From Albidovulum sp. bin36 (GTDB taxonomy: Bacteria; Pseudomonadota; Alphaproteobacteria; Rhodobacterales; Rhodobacteraceae), in assembly GCA_002238565.1 (NCBI GenBank), contig MPMP01000011.1, positions 1 to 64,000 of the forward strand: DNA of 64,000 nt. Reading direction: 5' to 3'. Below are positions 18,984 to 26,662 of the stretch, piece by piece (the stretch's first letter is position 1; the number at the start of each line of letters is the position of its first letter). The notes under the pieces were generated by a model. The model had not been told where the DNA came from and made no database searches. It saw only the letters and a list, made by a program, of their open reading frames with translations. The position numbers and the translations under genes are program-made.

Positions 18984-19562
18984 TCATGAAGGCGGAAGCA
19001 GGCTGCGGCCGCCGTTTGAAATTCGAATCTTCGTTATCGAAAGATGGCCGACTTCATGGCCGAGAACTTGCGAGCTGGATTGTCCTGTCGCGAGCTGGAT
19101 TTGCGTAAGTATGGCGCCGAAGTGCGAGACAGCGATGATGTCGCCGACGCTTTGCGCGCGGCTGAATTCGTGAACGAATGAATTTACTCTTTCCAGAACG
19201 CTATCCCATCTCTCCCCGCCGGGCGGCGTCGCGGACGACGGGTCCGTCCAGAACTTCTCCGAGATTTCCGGGTATTCGTCGGCGATTTCGCGGAAATCTT
19301 TGAGTTCCCAATCGCCGAAATTAATTTCCCTCAGACGCGCGTCGTTCGGCGCGCGGCGCCTTTCCGTCGATATCGCATCGGCGGTTTTCGAGGCGCGAAG
19401 AAGATCCGATGAAACAACGACCGCGTTTCCGGGAAGCGCGGAATTCAACCTGTCCAAAGAATCGGCGTCGGATAAATCCGCGGGAATGTCCGTCCAGCCC
19501 GCGAGCTTTCGCGAACGCGTCGGCGCATGCCGGACCCACCACCAGAACTTTTCTCCATTCAC
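18984..19562 (-). CDS. Histidine phosphatase family protein (alpha-ribazole phosphatase-like)
   Basis: A 192-aa phosphoglycerate-mutase-fold protein. The catalytic histidine is in WVRHAPT near the N-terminus (RHA instead of the usual RHG), the second arginine in SSDLLRASKTA, and the later histidine in VSHFGAIL. The proposed GTG start overlaps the stop codon of cobU by 4 bp (GTGA), which indicates translational coupling and supports a role in cobalamin assembly, such as removing phosphate from alpha-ribazole-5'-phosphate (CobC). An ATG 39 nt upstream inside cobU would be the alternative start. The family is broad, so the substrate is inferred from context. Confidence 0.82.
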   Translation of the reverse strand: MNGEKFWWWVRHAPTRSRKLAGWTDIPADLSDADSLDRLNSALPGNAVVVSSDLLRASKTADAISTERRRAPNDARLREINFGDWELKDFREIADEYPEISEKFWTDPSSATPPGGERWDSVLERVNSFVHEFSRAQSVGDIIAVSHFGAILTQIQLATGQSSSQVLGHEVGHLSITKIRISNGGRSLLPPS

Positions 19563-20083
19563 GAAGGAAGCGCGCCCTTTAGAACGCAGGGCAGACCGCA
19601 CTGCACCGCGACGACGAGATCCGACTTTTCGGCGATCGCCTGGTTTAGTTCGCCTTGCGCCGCGAGAAACTTGCGAGCGAGCCTGTTCGCGGGCACGACG
19701 CCGGAGCCGACTTCATTGCTGACAACCACGATCGGGCAGGAAGCCGAGGAAACGGCGCCAATGAAGTCGCCTATCAGAATTTCGCTGTCGGATTCAGATT
19801 CCATGCGGTTCGAGAGCCACATGGTAGCGCAGTCAAGAAGCATTGCTTCGCCGTAGCTGCTACCCGCGATCGCCCGCCCAATATCGATCGGCGCTTCAAC
19901 TGTTCGCCATCTCGCGCCCCGGCGGGCGGAATGAGCGGAGATTTTCCGTTGCATCTCTTCATCGCGGGCTTCCGCGGTTGCGATGTAAACCAATTGCAGT
20001 TTGGTGCGAAGAAGAAGATTCTCGGCCCATCGGGATTTGCCCGAGGCCGCCCCTCCGACAACGAGAGCAAGTTTCGGAAACAT
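19559..20083 (-). CDS. cobU: Adenosylcobinamide kinase / adenosylcobinamide-phosphate guanylyltransferase
   Basis: A 174-aa bifunctional enzyme (CobU/CobP) of the late cobalamin pathway: it phosphorylates adenosylcobinamide and then transfers GMP to it. The N-terminus has a Walker A motif, GGAASGKSRWAE; YIATAEARDEEM and HSARRGARW carry the residues for guanylylation (the usual H-x-x-R-R segment), followed by VVSNEVGSGVVP. The length fits the family. The chosen ATG gives a standard N-terminus; the longer frame adds 64 residues without homology-like features. It overlaps the downstream phosphatase gene by 4 bp. No other cobalamin gene is in the window. Confidence 0.94.
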   Translation of the reverse strand: MFPKLALVVGGAASGKSRWAENLLLRTKLQLVYIATAEARDEEMQRKISAHSARRGARWRTVEAPIDIGRAIAGSSYGEAMLLDCATMWLSNRMESESDSEILIGDFIGAVSSASCPIVVVSNEVGSGVVPANRLARKFLAAQGELNQAIAEKSDLVVAVQCGLPCVLKGALPS

Positions 20084-20302
20084 TCTTGAGCTCAAATTCC
20101 GCCTTTGCGACGGAGCATACCACGAAGTTGAACTCGCAAAAATGCCTGCCGGCGAGCCATTCGGCGCCGGCGCGAATTCGGGCGGGAAGAAATTTCCGAA
20201 CGGAATCCGCCGACTGGACCGGCCATTGGCAAATAGCCTGCGAATCGCCGAGCATTGGTCGGTTCGGTTGCACAACGGCGGGAAATCTCCTATCCGCGGC
20301 CC

Positions 20303-20719
20303 ATGCTAGAAAAAATTATCCCGAATCTGGCCGTAGCCCGGCTCGACAGATCAATCGAGTTTTATCGCAGAGTCCTTGGCTTCGAAGTTGTTTTCGTCAT
20401 CGGAAAGGAACGCGGAGTCGTTGACGATTTTGCGCAGGGCGCATTCGCGATGCTTGCGAGAGACGAACAGAATCTAATGCTGCAAACCGTCGAGAGCCTA
20501 GCCGGCGAATTGCCGCTTTTCGAAGGGACGCGACCGACTCCCGGCGGGACGGTCTACTTCCGGGGTATTGATCCTGAAGATGCCAAGGCGCGCGCCGAAT
20601 CGAGCGAAATCGTCAAGGGGCCGTTTCAGCAGTGGTACGATATGCGCGAAATTTACCTGCGCGACCCCGACGGGCATATCCTTTGCGCTGGCATGCCGTG
20701 CGAGTCTGCAACTGTTTGA
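20303..20719 (+). CDS. Glyoxalase/bleomycin-resistance (VOC) family protein
   Basis: A 138-aa single-domain VOC protein. It opens with PNLAVARLDRSIEFYRRVLG, typical of the bleomycin-resistance-like branch, and ends with REIYLRDPDGHILC, the usual C-terminal beta strand. The N-terminal metal ligand of true glyoxalases is not evident, so it may bind a ligand rather than act as a metalloenzyme. No strong Shine-Dalgarno precedes the ATG; an in-frame start 48 nt upstream would add residues with no family similarity. Substrate unknown. Confidence 0.8.
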   Translation: MLEKIIPNLAVARLDRSIEFYRRVLGFEVVFVIGKERGVVDDFAQGAFAMLARDEQNLMLQTVESLAGELPLFEGTRPTPGGTVYFRGIDPEDAKARAESSEIVKGPFQQWYDMREIYLRDPDGHILCAGMPCESATV

Positions 20720-21138
20720 ATGAACGCGGTTCATTCGAACCGAGCTGCCCATTTTTGCCGATCTTCAAAGCGATTGCCGCGTCCCGGGCGGCGACTTTCG
20801 GGTTTCCGGGCGGACGAAGAATTTCGACGGGCGGCATCGCGGCGGCTTCCCGAAGCCGGCGATTGATCCTCCGCTTGTTTCCCGCGGCGTGAATCCAGCC
20901 CGGTTCGCCTCGGGTCGGCCGGCGGCGGAAGGACGGCGAGGCAATTCTTGATTTTCCTTCGCAAGACGGCAGGCAAGGGAATCGGAGAGCGGCAAATTCC
21001 GGGCGTCGACTGCTCGGCCGCTCAGGAACTTTTATATTTTGTTGCCGAATTCATTCCGATCACCGAAAATTGCTTATGCTTTCCAACTATGGAACAAGTG
21101 CCCGGACGATAGTTCATGCAGCATCCCCGGAGGATTCG
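20720..21138. other. Intergenic region before coaBC
   Basis: About 420 bp. The first two thirds are GC-rich with no supported frame; the last 120 bp become AT-rich and probably hold the coaBC promoter. An in-frame ATG at 21070 would extend coaBC into this stretch. Confidence 0.4.
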
Positions 21139-22338
21139 TTGAAAAAAGGCAGGAAAGTCCTTCTAATCGTCGGCGGCGGCATTGCCGCCTACAAATGTCT
21201 TGAGCTTATCCGAAGGCTTCGTGAATCCGGCATTTCAGTGACCGCGGTCATGACGAATGCCGCGAAGGAATTCGTTACGCCGCTTTCGGTTTCGGTATTG
21301 GCCGGAAGCGAAGCCCGAAGTTCGCTTTTCGAGCTGGGAGAAGAAGCCAAGTTCGGACATATAGAGCTGTCGAGGTCCGCGGACCTCATCGTCGTGGCCC
21401 CCGCAACGGCGGATATCATGGCGAAAATCGCAGGGGGCCATGCGGACGATTTGGCTTCAACCGTGCTGCTGGCAACCGACAAGCCCGTACTTCTTGCGCC
21501 GGCCATGAACGTTCGAATGTGGGAGCATGCGTCGACGCGTAGAAATTTTGCGACATTGAAGGAAGACGGCATCCGATTCGTCGGTCCTGTCGACGGCGAA
21601 ATGGCTTGCGGCGAATTCGGCCCCGGACGCATGTCCGAGCCCGCGGAAATCCTTGCCGCGATTCTGCAATTTTTTGAATCCGGGCCGCTAGCCGGCGTGC
21701 ATGCGGTTGTGACTTCCGGGACGACCCGGGAGCCCATAGATCCTATCCGCTACTTGGCAAATCGCTCGTCGGGAAGGCAGGGCGCCGCGATCGCCGAGGC
21801 GCTTGCCGCGCAGGGAGCCGACGTTTCATTCGTAACCGGGCCGGCGGCTGCGGAAACGCCGAACGGAGTTAGGACCATTCAGGTTGAAACGGCTCTGGAG
21901 ATGCGCGATGCCGTCTTCCATGCGCTTCCTGCCGAAGTGGCGGTTTTCGCGGCGGCGGTCGCCGACTGGCGAGTTCGAAATCCCAGCGCATCGAAAATCA
22001 AAAAAGACGGCGGGACCGGTCCTCGCTTGGAATTTGCCGAGAATCCAGACATTTTGGCCGAGGTTGCGCAGTTGCAGGCCGACAGGCCCCGGCTGGTTGT
22101 CGGGTTCGCCGCCGAAACCGGCGATCTGATAGACAATGCGGTCAAAAAGCGGAAGCGGAAGGGCTGCGACTGGATATTGGCGAATGATGTAAGCCCTGGA
22201 ACCGGCGTTATGGGCGGCTGCCGGAATGAGATTACGCTAATTTCGGAACGCGGGACCGAGACGTGGCCTGAAATGAGCAAGAGAGACGTAGCCGAAAGGC
22301 TAGCAATGAGAATCGCCGCGCAATTTGGCGATCATTGA
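21139..22338 (+). CDS. coaBC: Bifunctional phosphopantothenoylcysteine decarboxylase / phosphopantothenate-cysteine ligase
   Basis: A two-domain cytosolic enzyme of coenzyme A synthesis, about 400 aa. The N-terminal flavin-dependent CoaC domain has GGGIAAYK, SADLIVVAPATADIMAKIAGG, the substrate-binding PAMN motif and MACGEFGPGRM with the catalytic Cys. The C-terminal CoaB domain starts near VTSGTTREPIDPIRYLANRS and includes AAVADWR and the late KRKGCDWILAND. A TTG at 21139 has a perfect GGAGG 5 nt upstream and gives a normal length; an ATG at 21070 would add 23 residues. dut follows on the same strand but only after an unusually long gap of about 770 bp. Confidence 0.94.
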   Translation: MKKGRKVLLIVGGGIAAYKCLELIRRLRESGISVTAVMTNAAKEFVTPLSVSVLAGSEARSSLFELGEEAKFGHIELSRSADLIVVAPATADIMAKIAGGHADDLASTVLLATDKPVLLAPAMNVRMWEHASTRRNFATLKEDGIRFVGPVDGEMACGEFGPGRMSEPAEILAAILQFFESGPLAGVHAVVTSGTTREPIDPIRYLANRSSGRQGAAIAEALAAQGADVSFVTGPAAAETPNGVRTIQVETALEMRDAVFHALPAEVAVFAAAVADWRVRNPSASKIKKDGGTGPRLEFAENPDILAEVAQLQADRPRLVVGFAAETGDLIDNAVKKRKRKGCDWILANDVSPGTGVMGGCRNEITLISERGTETWPEMSKRDVAERLAMRIAAQFGDH

Positions 22339-23106
22339 CAGCGCCGTCACCTGGAAAGGGAGTGCCGAGGCGAAGGAATTCAGGGCCGGCCGACAAATTT
22401 CGAACCGGCTTTCCAAGCCTTTCGCCCGCCTTTTTTCAACCCGTCGGAGCGGGCGCGGATCGAATTTCGCGATCAGGCCGCCGCCGCTCGCCTTAGCAAC
22501 GAGCCCGGGATTCGGATGTTCAGCTTGCAGCGTCGAATCGCCATCGCGGCATCTGTATGAAAGTTGATTCGAGTCGTTTCGAGCGGTTCGATAAAAAATT
22601 CTGCTGCTAGGTTCCTAATTGCGGAAACAAACGCGAATTCAGTTTGCCGGGCGGCGCGAGCATGAAGACTCCGTTTTCGCAAGAATTCGGACAGGCTATC
22701 GGCATTCAAGCGATTTGAGATGACTCTCTCCGAATGCGAAGAAACCGATTTTGGTTTCGAGAGTCGGCCGCGTTGTTTCGGGAGCGGCCCCGATTGGCAA
22801 GCTGCTCCGGGAGTTTCCCGGAGGGCGGCTAAAGCATTTCGGCCCCGGGATTTGGACTCGCATCCCCGGCCGCTCAAAATAAAGGCTGCTCGACGGCCTC
22901 GACGAAGGAATTAATCCTTGGAAGTCGTCAATGAGCCATTGCATTCCGAATTGCGAAAGGGAATTGAACGTCGATAGAATTTCCTTGGATCATGTCGGAA
23001 TGGGTTGGCCGAATAATCGAAGCGCAGCGCCGAGGGACTGTTGGCATGATCCAGTCGGCGAGAACGCATTCTCTGGGTCGATCACCGCCAATCTTAGCGC
23101 ACGTTC
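22339..23106. other. Long gene-free gap between coaBC and dut
   Basis: About 770 bp with no supported coding sequence. In many alphaproteobacteria coaBC and dut are nearly adjacent, so the gap is unexpected. The open frames on either strand are short, of shadow-like composition and without a domain. No tRNA, hairpin terminator or repeat was recognised. It may be the remnant of a lost gene. Confidence 0.45.
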
Positions 23107-23574
23107 ATGAAACAAATCGTTCGAATTCTTAGAGATCCCGAGGCCGACGCGAATGTGCCGCTGCCGCGCTTTGCGACTCCCGGTTCCGCGGGAGCCGACG
23201 TTTACGCCAATTTGCGGCCAATATGCCGTTCCGCCGGTCAAGTTGTCCTTCCCATGGAGCGCGTTCTGGTTCCGGCAGGATTCAGGGTCGAGATTCCCGC
23301 CGGTTTTGAATTGCAAGTCAGGCCGCGTTCCGGCCTTGCGCATAGGCACGGAATAACCGTTTTGAACGCTCCGGGCACTATCGACAGCGACTACCGCGGA
23401 CCGGTCGGCATATTGATCGCAAATCTTGGACAAAAGCCCTATACGATTCGGCACGGTGACCGCATCGCTCAGCTAATCTTCGCGCAAGTCCTGGATTTCG
23501 CGTTCGCCGATGTGCAAGAATTGGCGCAATCGAGCCGAGGCGAAGGCGGGTTCGGCTCTACCGGGAGCAATTGA
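23107..23574 (+). CDS. dut: Deoxyuridine 5'-triphosphate nucleotidohydrolase (dUTPase)
   Basis: A 155-aa trimeric dUTPase that hydrolyses dUTP to dUMP and pyrophosphate, keeping uracil out of DNA and supplying dTMP synthesis. All five motifs are present in order: PGSAGADVYAN, RPRSGLAHRHGI, GTIDSDYRGPVGI with the catalytic Asp, RIAQLIFAQV, and the C-terminal RGEGGFGSTG that closes over the substrate. The stop codon overlaps a TTG start of the following MoeB-like gene (TTGA). Confidence 0.97.
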   Translation: MKQIVRILRDPEADANVPLPRFATPGSAGADVYANLRPICRSAGQVVLPMERVLVPAGFRVEIPAGFELQVRPRSGLAHRHGITVLNAPGTIDSDYRGPVGILIANLGQKPYTIRHGDRIAQLIFAQVLDFAFADVQELAQSSRGEGGFGSTGSN

Positions 23575-24608
23575 GGCGGACCATTATCCGGCAAATGGCG
23601 TTTTTCAGAGTCTTTGGATCGGCGGCGGACTCTCGGCTTGCCTGGTCAATCGCCGCCTGCGCGTCGTTTTCATTCCTACCGGGCGCGGCTTGGTGCCAGG
23701 AATTCGACGGCGAGCCAATGCCCGCGGCGACCTGGGCGGTATCGATTGGCGCAATTCTTCTGGTTTTATGCTACTTGCTGATCTTACGGAGATTGCGGAC
23801 GCTGGCAGCTAGGAGGAATACGGTTTTGACAGCCAATTCAGGAATCTTCCTCCCGGCGGAGCTCGAACGCTACGCCAGGCATATTTCACTTCGCGAAATC
23901 GGCGGATCGGGTCAGCGAAAACTGAAGGAGGCCAGCGCGCTTGTCATCGGCGCCGGAGGCTTGGGAAGCCCCGCCTTGCTCTATCTAGCCGCCGGCGGAA
24001 TCGGCGCGCTGGGAATCGTCGACGACGATGAGGTGTCCCTGGCGCACCTGCAGCGGCAGATAATTCACCATAGCCGAAGGCAGGGAACTTCGAAAACCGC
24101 GAGTGCGGAAAAAACGGTCGGCAAGCTCAATCCGTTCGTCAAGGTCAAGACTCACAATGTGCGATTCGCGGAGGGCAATGCAGCCGAGATACTGGACGGG
24201 TACGATATCGCGCTGGACGGTTCCGATAATTTCAGCACGCGCTATCTGGTCAATAGGGCATGCGTGGACGCGGGCGTGCCGCTGGTTTCGGGAGCGATTG
24301 GCCAGTGGGAGGGGCAGGTCTCCGTATTCGATCCGTCCCGAAACGCGCCATGCTATTGCTGCGTGTTTCCGAATCGCCCGGCTGAAGGCTTGGCTCCGAC
24401 TTGCGCCGAAGCGGGAGTCGCAGGCGCGCTGCCGGGGGTCGTCGGGGCTTTGATGGCAATGGAAGCGATGAAGCTGATTACCGGGGCCGGGGAGTGCCTT
24501 CTGGGACGAATTTTAATTTACGACGCGCTTTGGTGCGAGAGCAGAGTGCTATCGGTTGCGAGAAATCCCGAATGCCCGGTTTGCGGAAAGGTTGAATCGG
24601 CTTCCTGA
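23571..24608 (+). CDS. Membrane-anchored MoeB/ThiF/HesA-type adenylyltransferase
   Basis: A protein of about 345 aa: an N-terminal hydrophobic part (a signal-like stretch and a membrane helix around TWAVSIGAILLVLCYLLI, near residues 54-72) followed by an E1-like domain. The E1 domain opens with ERYARHISLREIGGSGQ and has the ATP-binding GAGGLGSPALLYLAAGG, the adenylation-site ALDGSDNF, and two Cys pairs (CYCC and CPVC) that should bind zinc. It would adenylate the C-terminus of a ubiquitin-like sulfur carrier such as MoaD or ThiS. The TTG start overlapping the dut stop suggests coupling; an ATG at 23595 is the alternative. Membrane-anchored versions are typical of Rhodobacterales. Confidence 0.87.
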   Translation: MRRTIIRQMAFFRVFGSAADSRLAWSIAACASFSFLPGAAWCQEFDGEPMPAATWAVSIGAILLVLCYLLILRRLRTLAARRNTVLTANSGIFLPAELERYARHISLREIGGSGQRKLKEASALVIGAGGLGSPALLYLAAGGIGALGIVDDDEVSLAHLQRQIIHHSRRQGTSKTASAEKTVGKLNPFVKVKTHNVRFAEGNAAEILDGYDIALDGSDNFSTRYLVNRACVDAGVPLVSGAIGQWEGQVSVFDPSRNAPCYCCVFPNRPAEGLAPTCAEAGVAGALPGVVGALMAMEAMKLITGAGECLLGRILIYDALWCESRVLSVARNPECPVCGKVESAS

Positions 24609-24631
24609 CCGGCGGCTGCGGAAATTCCGGA

Positions 24632-25618
24632 TCACGCCATGCCCGGAACGAAAAGATCGGGAGGCCGATGGCCGTCGGCGAACGTCTTGATGTTGATTAT
24701 GACTTTCTCGCCCATCTCGATCCTTCCCTCGTGGGTGGCGGAGCACATGTGGGGCAATAGCACGACATTGTCCAATTCGCCGAGCCTGGGGTTGATGTCG
24801 TGGCCGCGCTCGAAAACATCGAGCCCGGCTCCCGCGATGCCGCCCGATCTCAGGGTTCGCGTAAGCGCATTCTGATCGATTACCTCGCCTCGCGACGTGT
24901 TCACAATGATGGCCTCCGGCTTCATAAGCGCCAGGCGCCGCGAATTGATAAGATGGAAAGTCGAAGGCGTATAAGGGCAATTCACTGAAATGATATCCAT
25001 GCGGCTAACCATCTGGTCGAGACTTTCCCAGTATGTCGCGTTGAGTTCCGCCTCTCGGTCCAGATGGACGCGCTTGCGATTGTGGTAGTGAATCTGCATT
25101 CCGAAGGCTTTGGCTCGACGCGCCACTGCCGATCCGATTCTTCCCATGCCCAGAATTCCGAGGCGCTTGCCGCCTACGCGTCCTCCCATGAGCGCGGTTG
25201 GAGACCATCCTTCCCATTCCCCGGATTCCATCAGCCTTAGGCCTTCCTTCAGCCTCCGGGTAACGGCGAGAATGAGGCACAGCGTCATATCGGCCGTATC
25301 TTCGGTCAGCACGCCGGGCGTGTTCGATACTAGTATCCCTCTCTGGCGAGCCGTGTTCAGATCTATATGGTCGACGCCCGCGCCGAAATTCGCGATCAGC
25401 TTGAGCCTGTCGCCGGCGCGCGCGAGCAAGGCTTGCCCGATCGTGTCCGTAATCGTAGGGACGAGAACATCGCAATCCTTCATCGCGTCCGCAAGCGATG
25501 CGCGGTCCATGGGAGCATCCGATTGGTTGAGGTCGACGTCGAACAACTCCTTCATGCGCGATTCGACATCGTCCGGCAGCTTCCGCGTAACGATTACTCT
25601 TAGCTTTGGCTTTAGCAT
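24632..25618 (-). CDS. D-2-hydroxyacid dehydrogenase (glyoxylate/hydroxypyruvate reductase-like)
   Basis: A 328-aa NAD(P)-dependent reductase of the D-isomer 2-hydroxyacid dehydrogenase family. The nucleotide-binding domain has GILGMGRIGSAVARRAKAFG; the catalytic arginine is in NTSRGEVID, the glutamate in the AGLDVFE region and the histidine in LLPHMCSAT. Glyoxylate, hydroxypyruvate or a related 2-oxoacid is the likely substrate; the sequence does not fix which. It is divergent from an SH3-domain exported protein, a pairing I recognise from other alphaproteobacteria, with about 100 bp between the starts. Confidence 0.92.
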   Translation of the reverse strand: MLKPKLRVIVTRKLPDDVESRMKELFDVDLNQSDAPMDRASLADAMKDCDVLVPTITDTIGQALLARAGDRLKLIANFGAGVDHIDLNTARQRGILVSNTPGVLTEDTADMTLCLILAVTRRLKEGLRLMESGEWEGWSPTALMGGRVGGKRLGILGMGRIGSAVARRAKAFGMQIHYHNRKRVHLDREAELNATYWESLDQMVSRMDIISVNCPYTPSTFHLINSRRLALMKPEAIIVNTSRGEVIDQNALTRTLRSGGIAGAGLDVFERGHDINPRLGELDNVVLLPHMCSATHEGRIEMGEKVIINIKTFADGHRPPDLFVPGMA

Positions 25619-25716
25619 GCCCTTGCTCCCGTCCCCCGCAATTCTTGCGCAAAGATGCGCATCCGGCTTGCAACCCGTTTGAAGTTGAATTTATTTGTAA
25701 TCGGAGGTGGTTTGCA

Positions 25717-26289
25717 ATGCGGCGAGCGAAAAAGACGAATTATCTGGCAATCGTTGTACTCTCGACGGCGCTGTTCGCTTCGGCGTCGATTCATTCAAAG
25801 GCGCAGGCTGAAGACTGCCCTGTGAACGCCGAAGCCCGGTCCGGGAGCGAAACCGAGAGAAGCGTAGGCCCGGTCACGAACTTTCCAATGCCTCGCTATG
25901 TTTCGATGAAGGCGAAAGAAGCCAATATTCGCGTAGGGCCCAGCGTGACCTATCGAGTGCTGCGGACCTATGTCGTTAGAGGCGTGCCGCTAAAGATTAT
26001 CGATGAATACGAGCATTGGAGGCGCGTTCAGTCCTGGGATGGAACCGTCGGCTGGATACACAAGAACCTCCTCACGGGCATACGCAAAGTCATAGTCATG
26101 GAAAACCATGCGCCAATGCGCATGGCGCCAGAATCGGATTCCTGGACAAAGGCTAAAGCGGAACAAGGCGTCGTCGGCGATCTCGGAAAGTGCACAGCCA
26201 GCTGGTGCCTGGTATCCGTCGGAGACTTCGACGGCTGGATGATGAAATCCTGCCTTTGGGGCATCGATCCGGACGAGATTCTAGACTGA
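25717..26289 (+). CDS. Exported SH3-domain protein
   Basis: A 190-aa secreted or periplasmic protein. It has a basic N-terminus and a hydrophobic signal segment (YLAIVVLSTALFASASI) ending near AQAED. Two bacterial SH3-like (SH3b/DUF1058) units follow: one around KAKEANIRVGPSVTYRVL with RRVQSWDGTVGWIHKNLL, and a second around MRMAPESDSW ending in GDFDGWMMKSCLWG. Such domains usually bind peptidoglycan or cell-wall peptides. A strong GGAGGTG Shine-Dalgarno precedes the ATG; the frame upstream is open by chance. Function in the cell is unknown. Confidence 0.88.
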   Translation: MRRAKKTNYLAIVVLSTALFASASIHSKAQAEDCPVNAEARSGSETERSVGPVTNFPMPRYVSMKAKEANIRVGPSVTYRVLRTYVVRGVPLKIIDEYEHWRRVQSWDGTVGWIHKNLLTGIRKVIVMENHAPMRMAPESDSWTKAKAEQGVVGDLGKCTASWCLVSVGDFDGWMMKSCLWGIDPDEILD

Positions 26290-26662
26290 ATTCCGCGAAT
26301 CGGCGAAATCGCCCCTCTCTTGCCGTCCGTTGGCGCGAGAATCGGGCCGCTCAAGCCGGTTGGAGCCAAGCTCTTCGCATTGAAGCCGCTCGAACCCGGG
26401 CCGTCAAGTTTCGGATGCGCGATCGCTTCCGGCATCGAAGGAGACTTTGAACCCGTAAGGATTTCCAATGCTTTTTTCGCTCGGGAATAAATCGAAAAAA
26501 TATTTTTCGGGAGGGGAATTCGCGCTAGATTTCGATAGGCGCAAAACTCGGCGGCGATGCGAAGGAATTATGTCGCAGACCATGCTAGCAATGTCGATAA
26601 ACGTGCAGTTGGCTCCGAGTCATCGCTTATTCTGAGCCGTTGAAACTACCGGGGGCGACGAC
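26290..26662. other. Intergenic region before the FAD dehydrogenase
   Basis: About 370 bp without a supported gene. The segment around 26470-26530 is AT-rich and could hold the promoter for the downstream dehydrogenase. No repeat, terminator or RNA was recognised. Confidence 0.4.

Noticed and set aside
22700-22920. Possible tRNA or small RNA in the coaBC-dut gap
   Set aside because: No cloverleaf arms or T-loop consensus could be assembled; only GC-rich short palindromes are present.
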